Shown here piece after piece: positions 1 through 7,395 of a DNA stretch of 37,313 nucleotides. How positions within the stretch are numbered: the first letter of the stretch is position 1; each line of letters opens with the position of its first letter. Under the pieces are notes generated by a model. That model worked only from the letters and a program-made list of their open reading frames with translations, was not told the origin of the DNA and made no database searches. Made by a program: the position numbers and the translations under genes. Source of the stretch: a virus; the IMG/VR virus record IMGVR_UViG_3300035092_000010, positions 1 to 37,313 of that record; one strand, given 5' to 3'.

Positions 1-127
1 TGGGCGAAGCTGTTCCCGGCCACCTCGGCCCGGCACCTGGTGTGCGACGCGGCCGAGCTGGTGGATCTCGTCAAGCGGGTCACGCCGACCTTCGATTCCA
101 AGGAGGACGCGAAGGACAAGATCCTCA
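1..127. repeat. Terminal direct repeat, left copy
   Basis: These 127 bases are identical to 37187-37313 at the other end. The repeat lies inside one open reading frame (the sliding clamp), and joining the copies restores an uninterrupted 369-codon gene. A repeat of exactly 127 bases with a gene crossing it is what a de Bruijn assembler with k=127 leaves on a circular contig, so a true biological terminal repeat is less likely. Confidence 0.95.
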
Positions 128-381
128 CCGTGGACATCGGCGAGGGCATGTTCCGGCTGGCCACCGATTCCGCGGCCGACTCGATCGAGGCCGAGACCTC
201 CGATGGGTGGGACGGGGACCGCTGGAAGATGGGGATCAAGGCGCCCTACCTGCTGTCCGTGCTGGACGCCGCCGACGCCGAGCGGATCCGGATCGACTTC
301 ACGAGGCAGGCCGGCGCGTGGGTGCTGACCCGGCCCGGCTCGGACGCCTACCGGGCGCTGGTCATGCCGGTGCGACTCTGA
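1..381 (+). CDS. dnaN: DNA polymerase III beta-like sliding clamp, C-terminal part
   Basis: This is the 3' end of the clamp gene whose start is at 36458. Frame 1 is open from the first base (W-A-K-L-F) to the TGA at 379-381. Joined with 36458-37186 it gives 369 aa, about the normal length of a bacterial beta clamp (three repeated domains). The fragment would be most of domain 3, ending in a hydrophobic stretch (ALVMPVRL) like the C-terminal strand of DnaN. A beta clamp is a ring dimer that tethers polymerase to DNA. No polymerase is visible in this genome, so it may serve the host replicase. The stop overlaps the next ATG by one base. The call rests on length and overall pattern, not alignment. 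Confidence 0.75.
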   Translation, partial: WAKLFPATSARHLVCDAAELVDLVKRVTPTFDSKEDAKDKILTVDIGEGMFRLATDSAADSIEAETSDGWDGDRWKMGIKAPYLLSVLDAADAERIRIDFTRQAGAWVLTRPGSDAYRALVMPVRL

Positions 382-620
382 TGGACACCACCTCGGCATG
401 CCGGTCCTGCGGAGCGTGGATCTGGTGGCTGGTCACCGCGGCCGGCAAACGGATGCCCGTGAACCCCACGCCCGACCCGGCCGGCAACCTCGCCGTGAAC
501 GGCCCGGGCGACCTGCGGGTGCTGCGCGCCGGCGAGGAGCCCCCCGAGTCCGGCTGGTCGCGGCACACCTCCCACTTCGCCACCTGCCCGAATGCCGATC
601 AGCACAGGAAGGCGCGATGA
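381..620 (+). CDS. Small zinc-finger-like protein
   Basis: 79 aa, ATG overlapping the clamp stop (TGATG). A CRSCG pair near the N terminus (residues 7 and 10) and an H-x-S-H-F-x-T-C-P cluster near the C terminus give a C-x2-C...H...C set that could hold one zinc. Small proteins of this layout are common in actinobacteriophages; their function is generally unknown, with DNA or protein binding the usual guess. Overlap with the clamp and the next gene implies co-translation in the same operon. No specific function is assigned. Confidence 0.7.
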   Translation: MDTTSACRSCGAWIWWLVTAAGKRMPVNPTPDPAGNLAVNGPGDLRVLRAGEEPPESGWSRHTSHFATCPNADQHRKAR

Positions 621-1171
621 ACGACCGCGAGCTTGAGGCCCTGGACCGCATCGCCGAGCTGGCCCACGAGGGCCACGCGGCCGAGGGTGGCCCGGAGTTC
701 CCGGCCTGGCTGTGCCGGCGCGAGGTCTGCCTGGAGATCCAGCGACTGCGGGATGGTGAATGGTGCCGGCCGCCGTGGTCAACACCACGATCGAGAAGCA
801 CTACTACGGAGCGCGCGAGCCGGAGATCGCATGGTCGCGGGCACGGTCCGCGGTCGAGCTGGGCTACCCGGCGTTCGTCCACCTGCACCTATACGGGACG
901 CAGTGCCTGTCCGGGTGCGCGTCGCGGGTGGTCCCGCAGAACCCGCGGTGACGGACCCTCGGATCTTCCCGGCCGGCACGCGGGTACTGTGGGCCGACCC
1001 GTACGGCGGCTCGCAGCCGGCGCAGGTGATCGGGCCGGGGGACCACCCGCACCTGCTCGCCATCCGGATCCACGGCCGGACCGTGGTCCAGGCCCGTCGC
1101 GACCGAGTCTCATACCCGCTACGGTGAGTCGCGTGAGTACGCATATTCGATCACGTAGGGTGTCGGCATGA
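617..1171 (+). CDS. Hypothetical protein with uncertain 3' end (possible frameshift)
   Basis: The ATG overlaps the previous stop (ATGA). The first ~49 residues look genuine: acidic and helical, with an LCRREVCLE motif. No stop follows; the frame stays open to 1171, through two better-looking genes at 760 and 948. After residue ~50 its translation becomes Arg/Pro/Ser-rich, typical of an out-of-frame shadow. Either the gene really encodes 184 aa with a large overlap, or a base is missing or added around 750-775 and the true product stops there or continues into the 760 frame. The N-terminal half is well supported and the extent is not. Confidence 0.4.
   Translation: MNDRELEALDRIAELAHEGHAAEGGPEFPAWLCRREVCLEIQRLRDGEWCRPPWSTPRSRSTTTERASRRSHGRGHGPRSSWATRRSSTCTYTGRSACPGARRGWSRRTRGDGPSDLPGRHAGTVGRPVRRLAAGAGDRAGGPPAPARHPDPRPDRGPGPSRPSLIPATVSRVSTHIRSRRVSA
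760..951 (+). CDS. Hypothetical protein, 63 aa
   Basis: Starts MVPAAVVNTTIEKHYYG; an in-frame TGA sits immediately upstream (757-759), so the start cannot be earlier. A GTG at 775 (VNTTIEKHYYG) is an alternative. The protein has balanced composition, aromatic residues and two cysteines (C-L-S-G-C), unlike the Arg-rich shadow frames. It overlaps the next gene by the 4-base GTGA. It resembles small unknown proteins of actinophage early regions, and I recognise no domain. Confidence 0.6.
   Translation: MVPAAVVNTTIEKHYYGAREPEIAWSRARSAVELGYPAFVHLHLYGTQCLSGCASRVVPQNPR
948..1127 (+). CDS. Small beta-rich protein, 59 aa
   Basis: GTG start within GTGA overlapping the 760 gene stop. The sequence reads as a short all-beta barrel (TRVLWADPYG..., PAQVIGPGDHPHLLAIRIHGRTVV), similar in feel to SH3-like phage proteins. 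It is the last gene before the lysis cassette, so it probably ends the early operon that wraps round the circle from the clamp. No known function recognised. Confidence 0.6.
   Translation: MTDPRIFPAGTRVLWADPYGGSQPAQVIGPGDHPHLLAIRIHGRTVVQARRDRVSYPLR
1133..1161 (+). promoter_or_regulatory. Candidate late promoter ahead of the lysin, near-leaderless
   Basis: TAGGGT at 1156-1161 fits the actinobacterial TANNNT -10 and lies 6 nt before the lysin ATG (1168). A weak -35 (GTGAGT, 1133-1138) is 17 nt upstream. If used, transcription would start at or next to the ATG, giving a leaderless mRNA. The AGGG inside the -10 could instead act as a weak ribosome binding site, so the assignment is tentative. 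Confidence 0.4.
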
Positions 1172-1995
1172 GCGATAACCGACTGCTCTGGCTACCCGGA
1201 GTGCTCCGGGCCGCTGGCCTGACCGTGCAGGAGATCGTCGGCTGGCAGGGCCGCGGCCACCCGGGAGACGGTCCGTTCGAGCCGCGCGCGGTGATGTTCC
1301 ACCATGACGCGAGCCGGCCGGGTGACTCACCGGGCGCCCTGGCCTGGCTGGTCTCGGGGTTCCAGTCCTCCAGCGATGCGAACTATGACGCTCAGTGCTG
1401 GGTGGACCGCTACGGCACCTGGCACATCGTGGCCGCCGGCCGTGCCCAGCACGCCGGCGCCGGTTCGGGCTTCGGCTCGATCCCGGCCGAGCAGGGCAAC
1501 CGCTACAGCTTCGGCGTGGAGACCGACCACACCACCGGCGAGGCGTGGCCACCCGCGCAGTACGCCGCGGTGCGCACCGGCATGGCGGCGATCTGCAAGC
1601 ACCAGGGCTGGAACCCGGCGACCGCCGTGGTCGGGCACAAGGAGTACGCGCCGGGCCGCAAGGATGACCCGGATCCCGTGGACATGGACCTGTTCCGCCG
1701 TGAGGTCGCGGCCGAGATGGAGGACGACATGACGCCCGAGGAGCACGACTGGCTGGCCACCACCCGCAAGCTCATCGCGGACGTGAACCACAACGTCGCG
1801 AACGTGCTGGTGCCGGGGTACGCGAAGCTGGCCGGGCAGGTGTCGGCGCAGGCCGCCGTGCTGGCCGAGATCGCGAAGGACGCCGGCCATGCCGTGGACC
1901 TGGCCGCGCTCTCGGCGGCGATGGAGGCCGCTGCCGAGAAGGGCGCGGCCGACGCGCTGGCCCACCTGCGGATCGTCACCGAGGCGACCCCGTGA
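1168..1995 (+). CDS. Endolysin: N-acetylmuramoyl-L-alanine amidase (Amidase_2 type)
   Basis: 275 aa. Residues ~35-180 form an Amidase_2/PGRP-like zinc amidase. The FHHDAS motif (H45-H46) and GHKEYAPGRKDDPD (H157, K165, D166/D167) supply the usual zinc ligands and catalytic residue. It should cleave the amide between N-acetylmuramic acid and L-alanine in host peptidoglycan. Residues ~185-275 are helical and Ala-rich, without a recognisable LysM or PGBD wall-binding repeat. There is no signal peptide, so export needs the holin, whose GTG (1992) overlaps this stop. Amidase call firm; C-terminal role unknown. Confidence 0.92.
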   Translation: MSDNRLLWLPGVLRAAGLTVQEIVGWQGRGHPGDGPFEPRAVMFHHDASRPGDSPGALAWLVSGFQSSSDANYDAQCWVDRYGTWHIVAAGRAQHAGAGSGFGSIPAEQGNRYSFGVETDHTTGEAWPPAQYAAVRTGMAAICKHQGWNPATAVVGHKEYAPGRKDDPDPVDMDLFRREVAAEMEDDMTPEEHDWLATTRKLIADVNHNVANVLVPGYAKLAGQVSAQAAVLAEIAKDAGHAVDLAALSAAMEAAAEKGAADALAHLRIVTEATP

Positions 1996-2198
1996 GCACC
2001 GTGGCCCGCTACGCCAAGGCGGTCGTCGGGTTCGTGGGGATGGCCGCGACGTACATCGTGGCAACCCTGCCGCCGGACAACGCCGTGACCAAGGTGGCCG
2101 CCGCGGTGCTGGCCATCCTGACCGTGCTCGGCGTGTATGCGGTGCCGAACGCTCCGGCGCCGCTGGCCGCGAACCGCCCGCACCCGGACTCGTTCTGA
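1992..2198 (+). CDS. Two-helix membrane protein, holin candidate
   Basis: 68 aa, GTG start overlapping the lysin stop (GTGA). Two hydrophobic segments (about residues 9-25 and 34-51) are separated by a short polar turn (LPPDNAVTK), followed by a Pro-rich tail (VPNAPAPLAANRP). Size, topology and position directly after the endolysin fit a class II-like holin, which would permeabilise the membrane and release the lysin. Small two-helix proteins with a VPNxP tail are common next to lysins in actinophages. Holin function is inferred from context. Confidence 0.75.
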   Translation: MSTVARYAKAVVGFVGMAATYIVATLPPDNAVTKVAAAVLAILTVLGVYAVPNAPAPLAANRPHPDSF

Positions 2199-2200
2199 CC

Positions 2201-2686
2201 ATGACCGGTACCGAAGTCGAGACCACCGAGGCCAAGCCGCGCTCGCCCTACGCCCGGCCGGGCTCGCCCCGTAGCCGGCTGAACCGGGCCGCTGTCCGGT
2301 TGCCGCTGATCCTGGACCTGGCCTCGGGTGAGAAGACACAGGATGCGCTGGCCGAGCAGTACGGCGTGGACCAGGGGTCGATCTCGCGGTTCGCCCAGCG
2401 GTTCGCCGCCGAGATCGCGGCGCAGCACGCCGACATGGAGAACAAGTTCGCGGCGCTGTGGATCGCACAGAAGGCGGCCCGGCTCGCCGCCTACGAGGAC
2501 GACGTGGAGGCCATCGACGACCACCACGACCAGCCTAAGGCGGTGCTGGATCCGGCGTTACTGGGCGCCAAGCACCGGGCGCTGCGGAACACGGCTGAGG
2601 AGCTGGGCGCACTCCGCACGGTGATCGACTCCACGGTCAGCGTCCGCTACGAGATCGTCGGCGTGGACCCGGAGTCGTTGCGGTGA
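2201..2686 (+). CDS. HTH protein, probable terminase small subunit
   Basis: 161 aa, ATG 2 nt after the holin stop. Residues ~43-68 (SGEKTQDALAEQYGVDQGSI) form a clear helix-turn-helix after a basic N-terminal arm. The rest is helical with a central acidic segment (EDDVEAIDDHHD). This is the usual build of a small terminase subunit, which recognises the packaging site, assembles as a ring and hands DNA to the large subunit, encoded 0.9 kb downstream on the same strand. A transcriptional regulator cannot be excluded. Confidence 0.65.
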   Translation: MTGTEVETTEAKPRSPYARPGSPRSRLNRAAVRLPLILDLASGEKTQDALAEQYGVDQGSISRFAQRFAAEIAAQHADMENKFAALWIAQKAARLAAYEDDVEAIDDHHDQPKAVLDPALLGAKHRALRNTAEELGALRTVIDSTVSVRYEIVGVDPESLR

Positions 2687-2853
2687 CGTGCGCGCAGGGC
2701 GCTTGCTGCGATCTGCACGGGCGGAACTGCGAGCCACCGTCCGAACTCTGCTGTTGGGAATGCACCGAGGGCACCCACCCGCACCATCGGGACGGCTCGG
2801 AGTGCTCAGCGCCGGACCTGTCGGGCAACTCATTCGAGGGGATCACCGCGTGA
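2683..2853 (+). CDS. Cysteine/histidine-rich microprotein, 56 aa
   Basis: GTG start overlaps the 2201 gene stop (GTGA) and the TGA at 2851-2853 overlaps the next GTG, so it fits exactly between two coupled genes. It carries eight cysteines (C3, C8, C9, C16, C23, C24, C27, C41) and four histidines (H12, H32, H34, H35) in its first 41 residues, enough for two metal sites. The tail (SGNSFEGITA) is polar. I know no named family; a zinc-binding accessory to packaging is only a guess. Tight coupling at both ends is the main support that it is real. Confidence 0.65.
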   Translation: MTCAQGACCDLHGRNCEPPSELCCWECTEGTHPHHRDGSECSAPDLSGNSFEGITA

Positions 2854-3362
2854 CTACCTACTGGCGGGCCAAGGATGTCGAGGCCATCGTCGAGCAATTG
2901 GTGCCCGAGTACCACGACCACCTCGACCGGACGGACGTCACCGTCCGGTGCGTCTTCCGGGACACCGTCGCGAAGTCGCGTGGCCGGATGGTGCTCGGCA
3001 AGGCCCGGAAGATCAGCGGCCTGAACGCGCACCTCGTCGGGTTGGTCCGCCGCGATGACCTCGGCGACGATCCGGCAGACTTCTTCTGCATCGAGGTGCC
3101 GCACGAGCCATGGCAGCACCTGACCGAGGCACAGCGCGTGGCCCTGGTGGACCATGAACTGAGCCATTTCTATGTGGCGCTACCGGAGGATCCGGAGGAG
3201 CCTCGGAAGCTGGTCATGGTCAGCCACGATCTGGAGGAGTTCCATGCCGTGGTGGCGCGGCATGGGCTGTGGCGGCCGGACCTGAAGGCGCTCGCCAAGG
3301 TCATCGCGCAGCGCGGCGAGTACCCGACTCTGGACGACCCGCCCGGCGAGGACGCGCGGTGA
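2850..3362 (+). CDS. Putative phage metallopeptidase (HExxH)
   Basis: 170 aa from the GTG at 2850, which overlaps the preceding stop; GTGs upstream in this frame would collide with the 2683 gene. DHELSHF gives an intact zinc-peptidase HExxH (H102-E103-L-S-H106), with further candidate ligands in SHDLEEFH (H126, D127, E130, H132). The layout matches the putative phage metallopeptidase family (PhageMetallopep-like), found in many actinophages with unknown substrate. Its place between the terminase genes suggests a role in packaging, head maturation or host takeover, but nothing here decides which. Confidence 0.7.
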   Translation: MTTYWRAKDVEAIVEQLVPEYHDHLDRTDVTVRCVFRDTVAKSRGRMVLGKARKISGLNAHLVGLVRRDDLGDDPADFFCIEVPHEPWQHLTEAQRVALVDHELSHFYVALPEDPEEPRKLVMVSHDLEEFHAVVARHGLWRPDLKALAKVIAQRGEYPTLDDPPGEDAR

Positions 3363-3601
3363 GGGTGACCGGCCGGCCGACAGCGCTGCTCTGGTGGCTG
3401 CTGTATACCGGTCGGTTCTGCGCGAAGTGCGACCGTGAGATCCGACGTCTGAGCCGCGCACACCGCGACTGCTGGCAGTGCCGGCCGTTCCCCGTCGAGA
3501 TCGAGCACCCGGAGGGCTACGGCAGCCCGCCGCAGCCACCGGTCCAGCCGCTCGATCCCAGCCTTCCCTGGTCGGGCGGCCAGCCGCGCGGGTTCGCGTG
3601 A
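3359..3601 (+). CDS. Zinc-ribbon-like small protein
   Basis: 80 aa, GTG start within GTGA overlap. Residues C21-x2-C24 and C38-x2-C41 make a four-cysteine zinc-ribbon pattern, preceded by a hydrophobic stretch (ALLWWLLY). The C-terminal half is Pro/Gly-rich and probably unstructured. It overlaps the large terminase start by 4 bases, so the two are co-translated. HNH endonucleases often sit here in cos phages, but no HNH His/Asn residues are visible. Function unknown. Confidence 0.6.
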   Translation: MRVTGRPTALLWWLLYTGRFCAKCDREIRRLSRAHRDCWQCRPFPVEIEHPEGYGSPPQPPVQPLDPSLPWSGGQPRGFA

Positions 3602-4923
3602 GCAGCACGCTGGCCCACCGGTACGCCCCGCGCGGTGGCTGCCTCGCGCTGTTCGCCCACCGTGGCCCGGAGGTGCTGGTCAGCGGGCCGGCCGGGACGG
3701 GCAAGAGCCGCGCCTGCCTCGAGAAGCTGCACGCCTGCATGCTGTCCACCCCGGGCGCCCGCGGCCTGATCGTGCGCAAGACGGCCGAGTCGCTGACCAC
3801 CACGGCGCTGGTCACCTGGCGCGAGCACGTCGTGGCCGAGGCGCTGAGCGCCGGCCTGGTCACGTTCTACGGCGGCAGCGCTGAGGAGCCCGCCCAGTAC
3901 CGGTACAGCAACGGCTCGGCCGTGATGATCGGCGGCATGAACAAGGCCACCCGGATCATGTCCACCGAGTACGACATGATTTACGTGCAGGAGGCTATCG
4001 AGCTGTCGCTGACCGACTGGGAGGCGCTGACCACGCGGCTGCGCAACGGGCGGATGAGCTTCCAGCAACTCCTGGCCGACACCAACCCGGACCGGCCGAC
4101 GCACTGGCTGAACCACCGCTGCGCCACCGGCCGGACGACGATGATCGAGTCCCGGCACTCCGACAATCCACGGTACGTCGGCGAGGACGGGCAGCCGACC
4201 GAGGCGGGCGCGGCGTACCTGGCCATCTTGGACGGGCTGACCGGGCCGCGCCGGCTGCGGCTGCGCGACGGGCTGTGGGTGGCGGCCGAGGGCCAGGTCT
4301 ACGCCGAGTACGACCCGGCCGTGCACCTGCTCGACTGGTTCCCGATCCCGGAGACCTGGCCGCGGTTCTGGGGCGTGGACTTCGGGTTCCGGCACCCGTT
4401 CGTGTGCTCGATGTGGGCCGAGGCGCCCGACGGCGAGCTGTACCGGTACCGGGAGATCTACGGCACCGGCCGCACCGTGGAGGACTGGGCCGTGGCCATC
4501 CTGGACGCGGTCCGCGAGCCGGTGGCCGACGACCCGGACACCTGGACGCCGGCGCACTGGCGGTGGAAGGAGCCGAAGCCCGAGGCGATCGTCTGCGACC
4601 ATGACGCGGAGGGCCGGGTGGTGCTCGAACGCAGGCTCGGGCTGTCCACCCGGGCGGCGCACAAGAAGGTCAACGAGGGCATCGACGCGGTGAAGCAGCG
4701 CCTCGCGGACCGGCGGCTGTTCCTGCTGCGGGGGGTGCTGGTGGAGCCGGACGCCGAGCTGGCCGAGCTGCACAAGCCCACCTGCACCGAGGAGGAGTTG
4801 CCCGGGTACCGGTGGGACGAGCGGAAGGAGCAGCCCGTGAAGATCGAGGACGACGGCTGCGACACCATGCGCTACGTGGTCGCGCACCGGGACCTGGCCG
4901 GCCGATCCTCGGTGCGGTTCTGA
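3598..4923 (+). CDS. terL: Terminase large subunit
   Basis: 441 aa from the GTG at 3598 (GTGA overlap). The packaging ATPase has Walker A GPAGTGKS (residues 30-37) and a Walker B-like YDMIYVQEA. The RNase H-like nuclease domain follows with acidic residues in GVDFGF (D261), CDHDAE (D334) and DDGCDTMRY (D422), a complete two-metal site. It would pump DNA into the prohead and cut concatemers, working with the small subunit and portal. Length is normal for the family. Whether cutting is headful or at cos sites cannot be told. The acidic residue after the Walker B strand is preceded by Q (VQEA), a common variation. Confidence 0.95.
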   Translation: MSSTLAHRYAPRGGCLALFAHRGPEVLVSGPAGTGKSRACLEKLHACMLSTPGARGLIVRKTAESLTTTALVTWREHVVAEALSAGLVTFYGGSAEEPAQYRYSNGSAVMIGGMNKATRIMSTEYDMIYVQEAIELSLTDWEALTTRLRNGRMSFQQLLADTNPDRPTHWLNHRCATGRTTMIESRHSDNPRYVGEDGQPTEAGAAYLAILDGLTGPRRLRLRDGLWVAAEGQVYAEYDPAVHLLDWFPIPETWPRFWGVDFGFRHPFVCSMWAEAPDGELYRYREIYGTGRTVEDWAVAILDAVREPVADDPDTWTPAHWRWKEPKPEAIVCDHDAEGRVVLERRLGLSTRAAHKKVNEGIDAVKQRLADRRLFLLRGVLVEPDAELAELHKPTCTEEELPGYRWDERKEQPVKIEDDGCDTMRYVVAHRDLAGRSSVRF

Positions 4924-5126
4924 TGATGCAGCTACAGGTGTCCACGCTGGCCATGGAGATGCTGTGCGCGGCCAGCCCGAGCGTGCCCGAGCGCCCACCA
5001 TGGGCCGGCTCGGTCGAGTCCTTCACCGGTATCCCGATCATCCTGTGTGAGGAATGGGAGCCAGGGACCTGGGCGCTGGTGGACACGGACGGCTCGCTCA
5101 TCGACTCGGGGGTGTTCCGACCGTGA
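4923..5126 (+). CDS. Hypothetical protein, 67 aa
   Basis: ATG at 4923 overlaps the terminase stop (TGATGATG); a second in-frame ATG at 4926 is equally possible. The product is compact with mixed hydrophobic and acidic residues (PIILCEEWEPGTWALVDTDG) and no membrane segment. It overlaps the next GTG by 4 bases. It lies between terminase and portal, a place that often holds small accessory genes. No family recognised. Confidence 0.6.
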   Translation: MMQLQVSTLAMEMLCAASPSVPERPPWAGSVESFTGIPIILCEEWEPGTWALVDTDGSLIDSGVFRP

Positions 5127-5434
5127 CCGCCGCCTATGTTTCACGGCAAACCAAGCTGGACATCCGCCCCCTGGTCGTCCTGAACCGGACCGCGAGCCGG
5201 GCCGCCCTGCGTTCGGCCCGGCTCGTCCTGGTCCTGCTTACCGGCCTCGGTCACTGGCTGCAACACACCGGACGTACGGTGTACGTGACAGTTGATCGTG
5301 CCAGGCCGTACGCTCTGACCGTCGGTGGGCTCGCGTGCCTCGTGATCAGCGCGTTCACCTGGGCGCCCATGGCAGGGTGGGCCGCCGCCGGCACGGCCGC
5401 CCTGGTGTTCAACTGGGGCCTACACAAGGAGTAG
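5123..5434 (+). CDS. Small membrane protein, 103 aa
   Basis: GTG start in a GTGA overlap. After a basic N terminus there are about three hydrophobic segments: around residues 34-46 (LVLVLLTGLGHWL), 64-80 (TVGGLACLVISAFTW) and 82-99 (MAGWAAAGTAALVFNWGL). It is likely an inner-membrane protein. It sits directly before the portal, whose ribosome binding site (AAGGAG) lies in its last codons. It could modulate lysis or infection; no family recognised. Confidence 0.6.
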   Translation: MTAAYVSRQTKLDIRPLVVLNRTASRAALRSARLVLVLLTGLGHWLQHTGRTVYVTVDRARPYALTVGGLACLVISAFTWAPMAGWAAAGTAALVFNWGLHKE

Positions 5435-5437
5435 CGG

Positions 5438-6673
5438 GTGGAGCTGATCGGGGCGGTCGCCCGATCGCTCCGCAACGCCTCCCCCGTGGCCTACACCGCG
5501 CCCGGTGCGCCCGGCCTGCTCGGCAACATCTTCGGTCGGGGCAACCGCGTCCAGCAGCTCGAGGCCATGGGCACCGTCTCCACCCTGTTCGCCGTGGTGT
5601 CCGCGATCGCGCAGGCCGCCGCACAGCAGGAGTGGTGGCTGGAGCGGGTGACCCGCGACACCCGGCGGATGTACGGGCCGGACCAGCCGAACCGGACCCA
5701 GGTGCTGCAGCACCCGGCGGCCGACCTGTGGGCCAGGCCGAACCCGTTCTACTCCCGGCACGATCTCGTGGAATCCACCACCCAGCACCTGATGCTGGTC
5801 GGCGAGGGCATCTGGGTGATCGCCACCGACCCGCGGGCGCCGACGCTGCCGCTGGAGCTGTGGCCGGTCCGCCCCGACCGGATGACCCCGGTGCCGTCCG
5901 CGAAGGACTTCCTGGCCGGCTGGGTCTACACCGCGCCGGGCGGTGAGCAGGTGCCGCTGGAGACCTGGCAGGTGATCCAGGTCAAGCTGCCGAACCCGAT
6001 GGACCCCTACCGCGGCATGGGCCCGGTCCAGGCACTGCTCGCCGACCTGGACTCGGTGCGGTTCAGCGCCGAATGGAATCGGCGGTTCTTCCTCAACGAC
6101 GCCACTCCCGGCGGTGTCATCGAGATGGAGGACAACCTCGGGGACGCCGAGTTCAACCGGCTCCGGGACCGCTGGTACGAGCAGCACCGCGGCGTCCGCA
6201 ACGCGCACCGGGTCGCGTTCCTGGAGCGCGCGAAGTGGGTGGAGCGCAGCTTCACCATGCGCGACATGCAGTTCGTGCAGCTCCGCGAGGTCAGCCAGGG
6301 CATGATCCGCGAGGCGTTCCGCATCCACAAGGCGATCCTCGGCCAGAGCGACGACGTGAACCGGGCGAATGCGGATGCGGCTGATTACCAGCTCGCGAAG
6401 TGGAACATCAGCCCGATCCTGTCCCGCTACCGCGGCGCGCTGAATACCCGGCTGCTGCCGCTGTACGGCGACCCGGTGACGACCGAGTTCTGCTTCGAGA
6501 GCCCGGTCGAGGAGGACGCGGCCACCGAGTTGGCCGAGCTCACCGGCAAGGCCGGCGCGTACGCCACCCTGGTCGGCACCGGGGTCCACCCGGACGACGC
6601 GGCCATGATCGTAGGATTGCCCCCGATGCGGCAGGTTGCTGCCGCGCCACAACCTGAGGCGGTACCGGCATGA
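5438..6673 (+). CDS. Portal protein (HK97/SPP1-like phage portal)
   Basis: 411 aa, GTG start with AAGGAG 7 nt upstream. The protein shows the HK97-type Phage_portal pattern: an early helical segment (STLFAVVSAIAQAAAQ), the NPMDPYRGMGPVQALL motif after the clip region, and a long helical stem with SQGMIREAFRIHKAILG then NRANADAADYQLAKWNISPIL. It forms the dodecameric ring at the head vertex through which DNA passes and on which terminase docks. Position between terminase and protease is canonical. The Pro/Ala-rich C terminus overlaps the protease gene by 4 bases. Confidence 0.93.
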   Translation: MELIGAVARSLRNASPVAYTAPGAPGLLGNIFGRGNRVQQLEAMGTVSTLFAVVSAIAQAAAQQEWWLERVTRDTRRMYGPDQPNRTQVLQHPAADLWARPNPFYSRHDLVESTTQHLMLVGEGIWVIATDPRAPTLPLELWPVRPDRMTPVPSAKDFLAGWVYTAPGGEQVPLETWQVIQVKLPNPMDPYRGMGPVQALLADLDSVRFSAEWNRRFFLNDATPGGVIEMEDNLGDAEFNRLRDRWYEQHRGVRNAHRVAFLERAKWVERSFTMRDMQFVQLREVSQGMIREAFRIHKAILGQSDDVNRANADAADYQLAKWNISPILSRYRGALNTRLLPLYGDPVTTEFCFESPVEEDAATELAELTGKAGAYATLVGTGVHPDDAAMIVGLPPMRQVAAAPQPEAVPA

Positions 6674-7395
6674 AGCCGATCAACCTGGCCGCGGTCACCG
6701 CCACCCACCGGCGGCACCGGCCGGCCAACCGGGCGCAGCCCACCCACCGCGACGGGTGGTACCGGATCAGCAATGACGCCGAGACCGCCACCGTCTCGAT
6801 CTACGACGAGATCGGATACTGGGGCACCACGGCGCAGCAGTTCTGCGACGAATTGGCCGCCCTGGACGTGGGCTCGATCGCGGTCCGGATCAACTCCCCT
6901 GGCGGGGACGTGTTCGACGGGTGCGCGATCTACAACGCGCTCGCCTCCCACGCGGCGGACGTGACCACCTACAACGACGGGCTGTCGGCCTCGATCGCGA
7001 GCGTGATCGCACAGGCCGGCAACGTGCGGGTGGTGGCCCGGGCCAGCCAGACCATGATCCACGAGCCGTCCGCGCTGTGCATCGGCACCGCCAAGGACAT
7101 GAACGCCTGCTCCGCGCTGCTCGACTCCATCGGCGACATGATCGCCGGGGTCTACTCCGACGCGGCCGGCGGCGGCATGCCGATGTGGCGGGCATCCATG
7201 GGCAACGAGACGTGGTACTCGGCCGAGGAGGCCGTGGCCGCCGGGCTGGCCGACGCCGTGCAGGGCAAGGCCGCCGCCGAGGACGCCTTCGACCTGTCCG
7301 TGTTCAACTACGCCGGCCGCGCCGCGGCACCGGCACCTCCGGTTCTCAACTGGGACCCGGACCTTTTCAAGCGTGCCGTGAGGGAGGCCATGTAG
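6670..7395 (+). CDS. ClpP-like head maturation protease
   Basis: 241 aa, ATG overlapping the portal stop (ATGA). The ClpP/S14 core includes RINSPGGDVFDG (residues 73-84), the nucleophile segment GLSASIAS with S108, and MIHEPSA with H131. The third-residue position in NETWYSAEEA aligns with ClpP Asp as Glu, a frequent change in phage members. The GLADAV end of the domain is present. It should cleave the scaffold part of the capsid protein during prohead maturation. The fold ends near residue 210, and the remaining ~30 residues may link it to the prohead. It ends directly before the capsid gene. Confidence 0.93.
   Translation: MKPINLAAVTATHRRHRPANRAQPTHRDGWYRISNDAETATVSIYDEIGYWGTTAQQFCDELAALDVGSIAVRINSPGGDVFDGCAIYNALASHAADVTTYNDGLSASIASVIAQAGNVRVVARASQTMIHEPSALCIGTAKDMNACSALLDSIGDMIAGVYSDAAGGGMPMWRASMGNETWYSAEEAVAAGLADAVQGKAAAEDAFDLSVFNYAGRAAAPAPPVLNWDPDLFKRAVREAM

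Noticed and set aside
3359-3601. HNH endonuclease next to the large terminase
   Set aside because: The cysteine pairs resemble an HNH zinc scaffold, but the catalytic His-Asn-His residues are absent.
3517-5001. Long minus-strand frame opposite the terminase
   Set aside because: Same GC effect; the plus-strand terminase motifs are unambiguous and no promoter or ribosome site supports the antisense frame.
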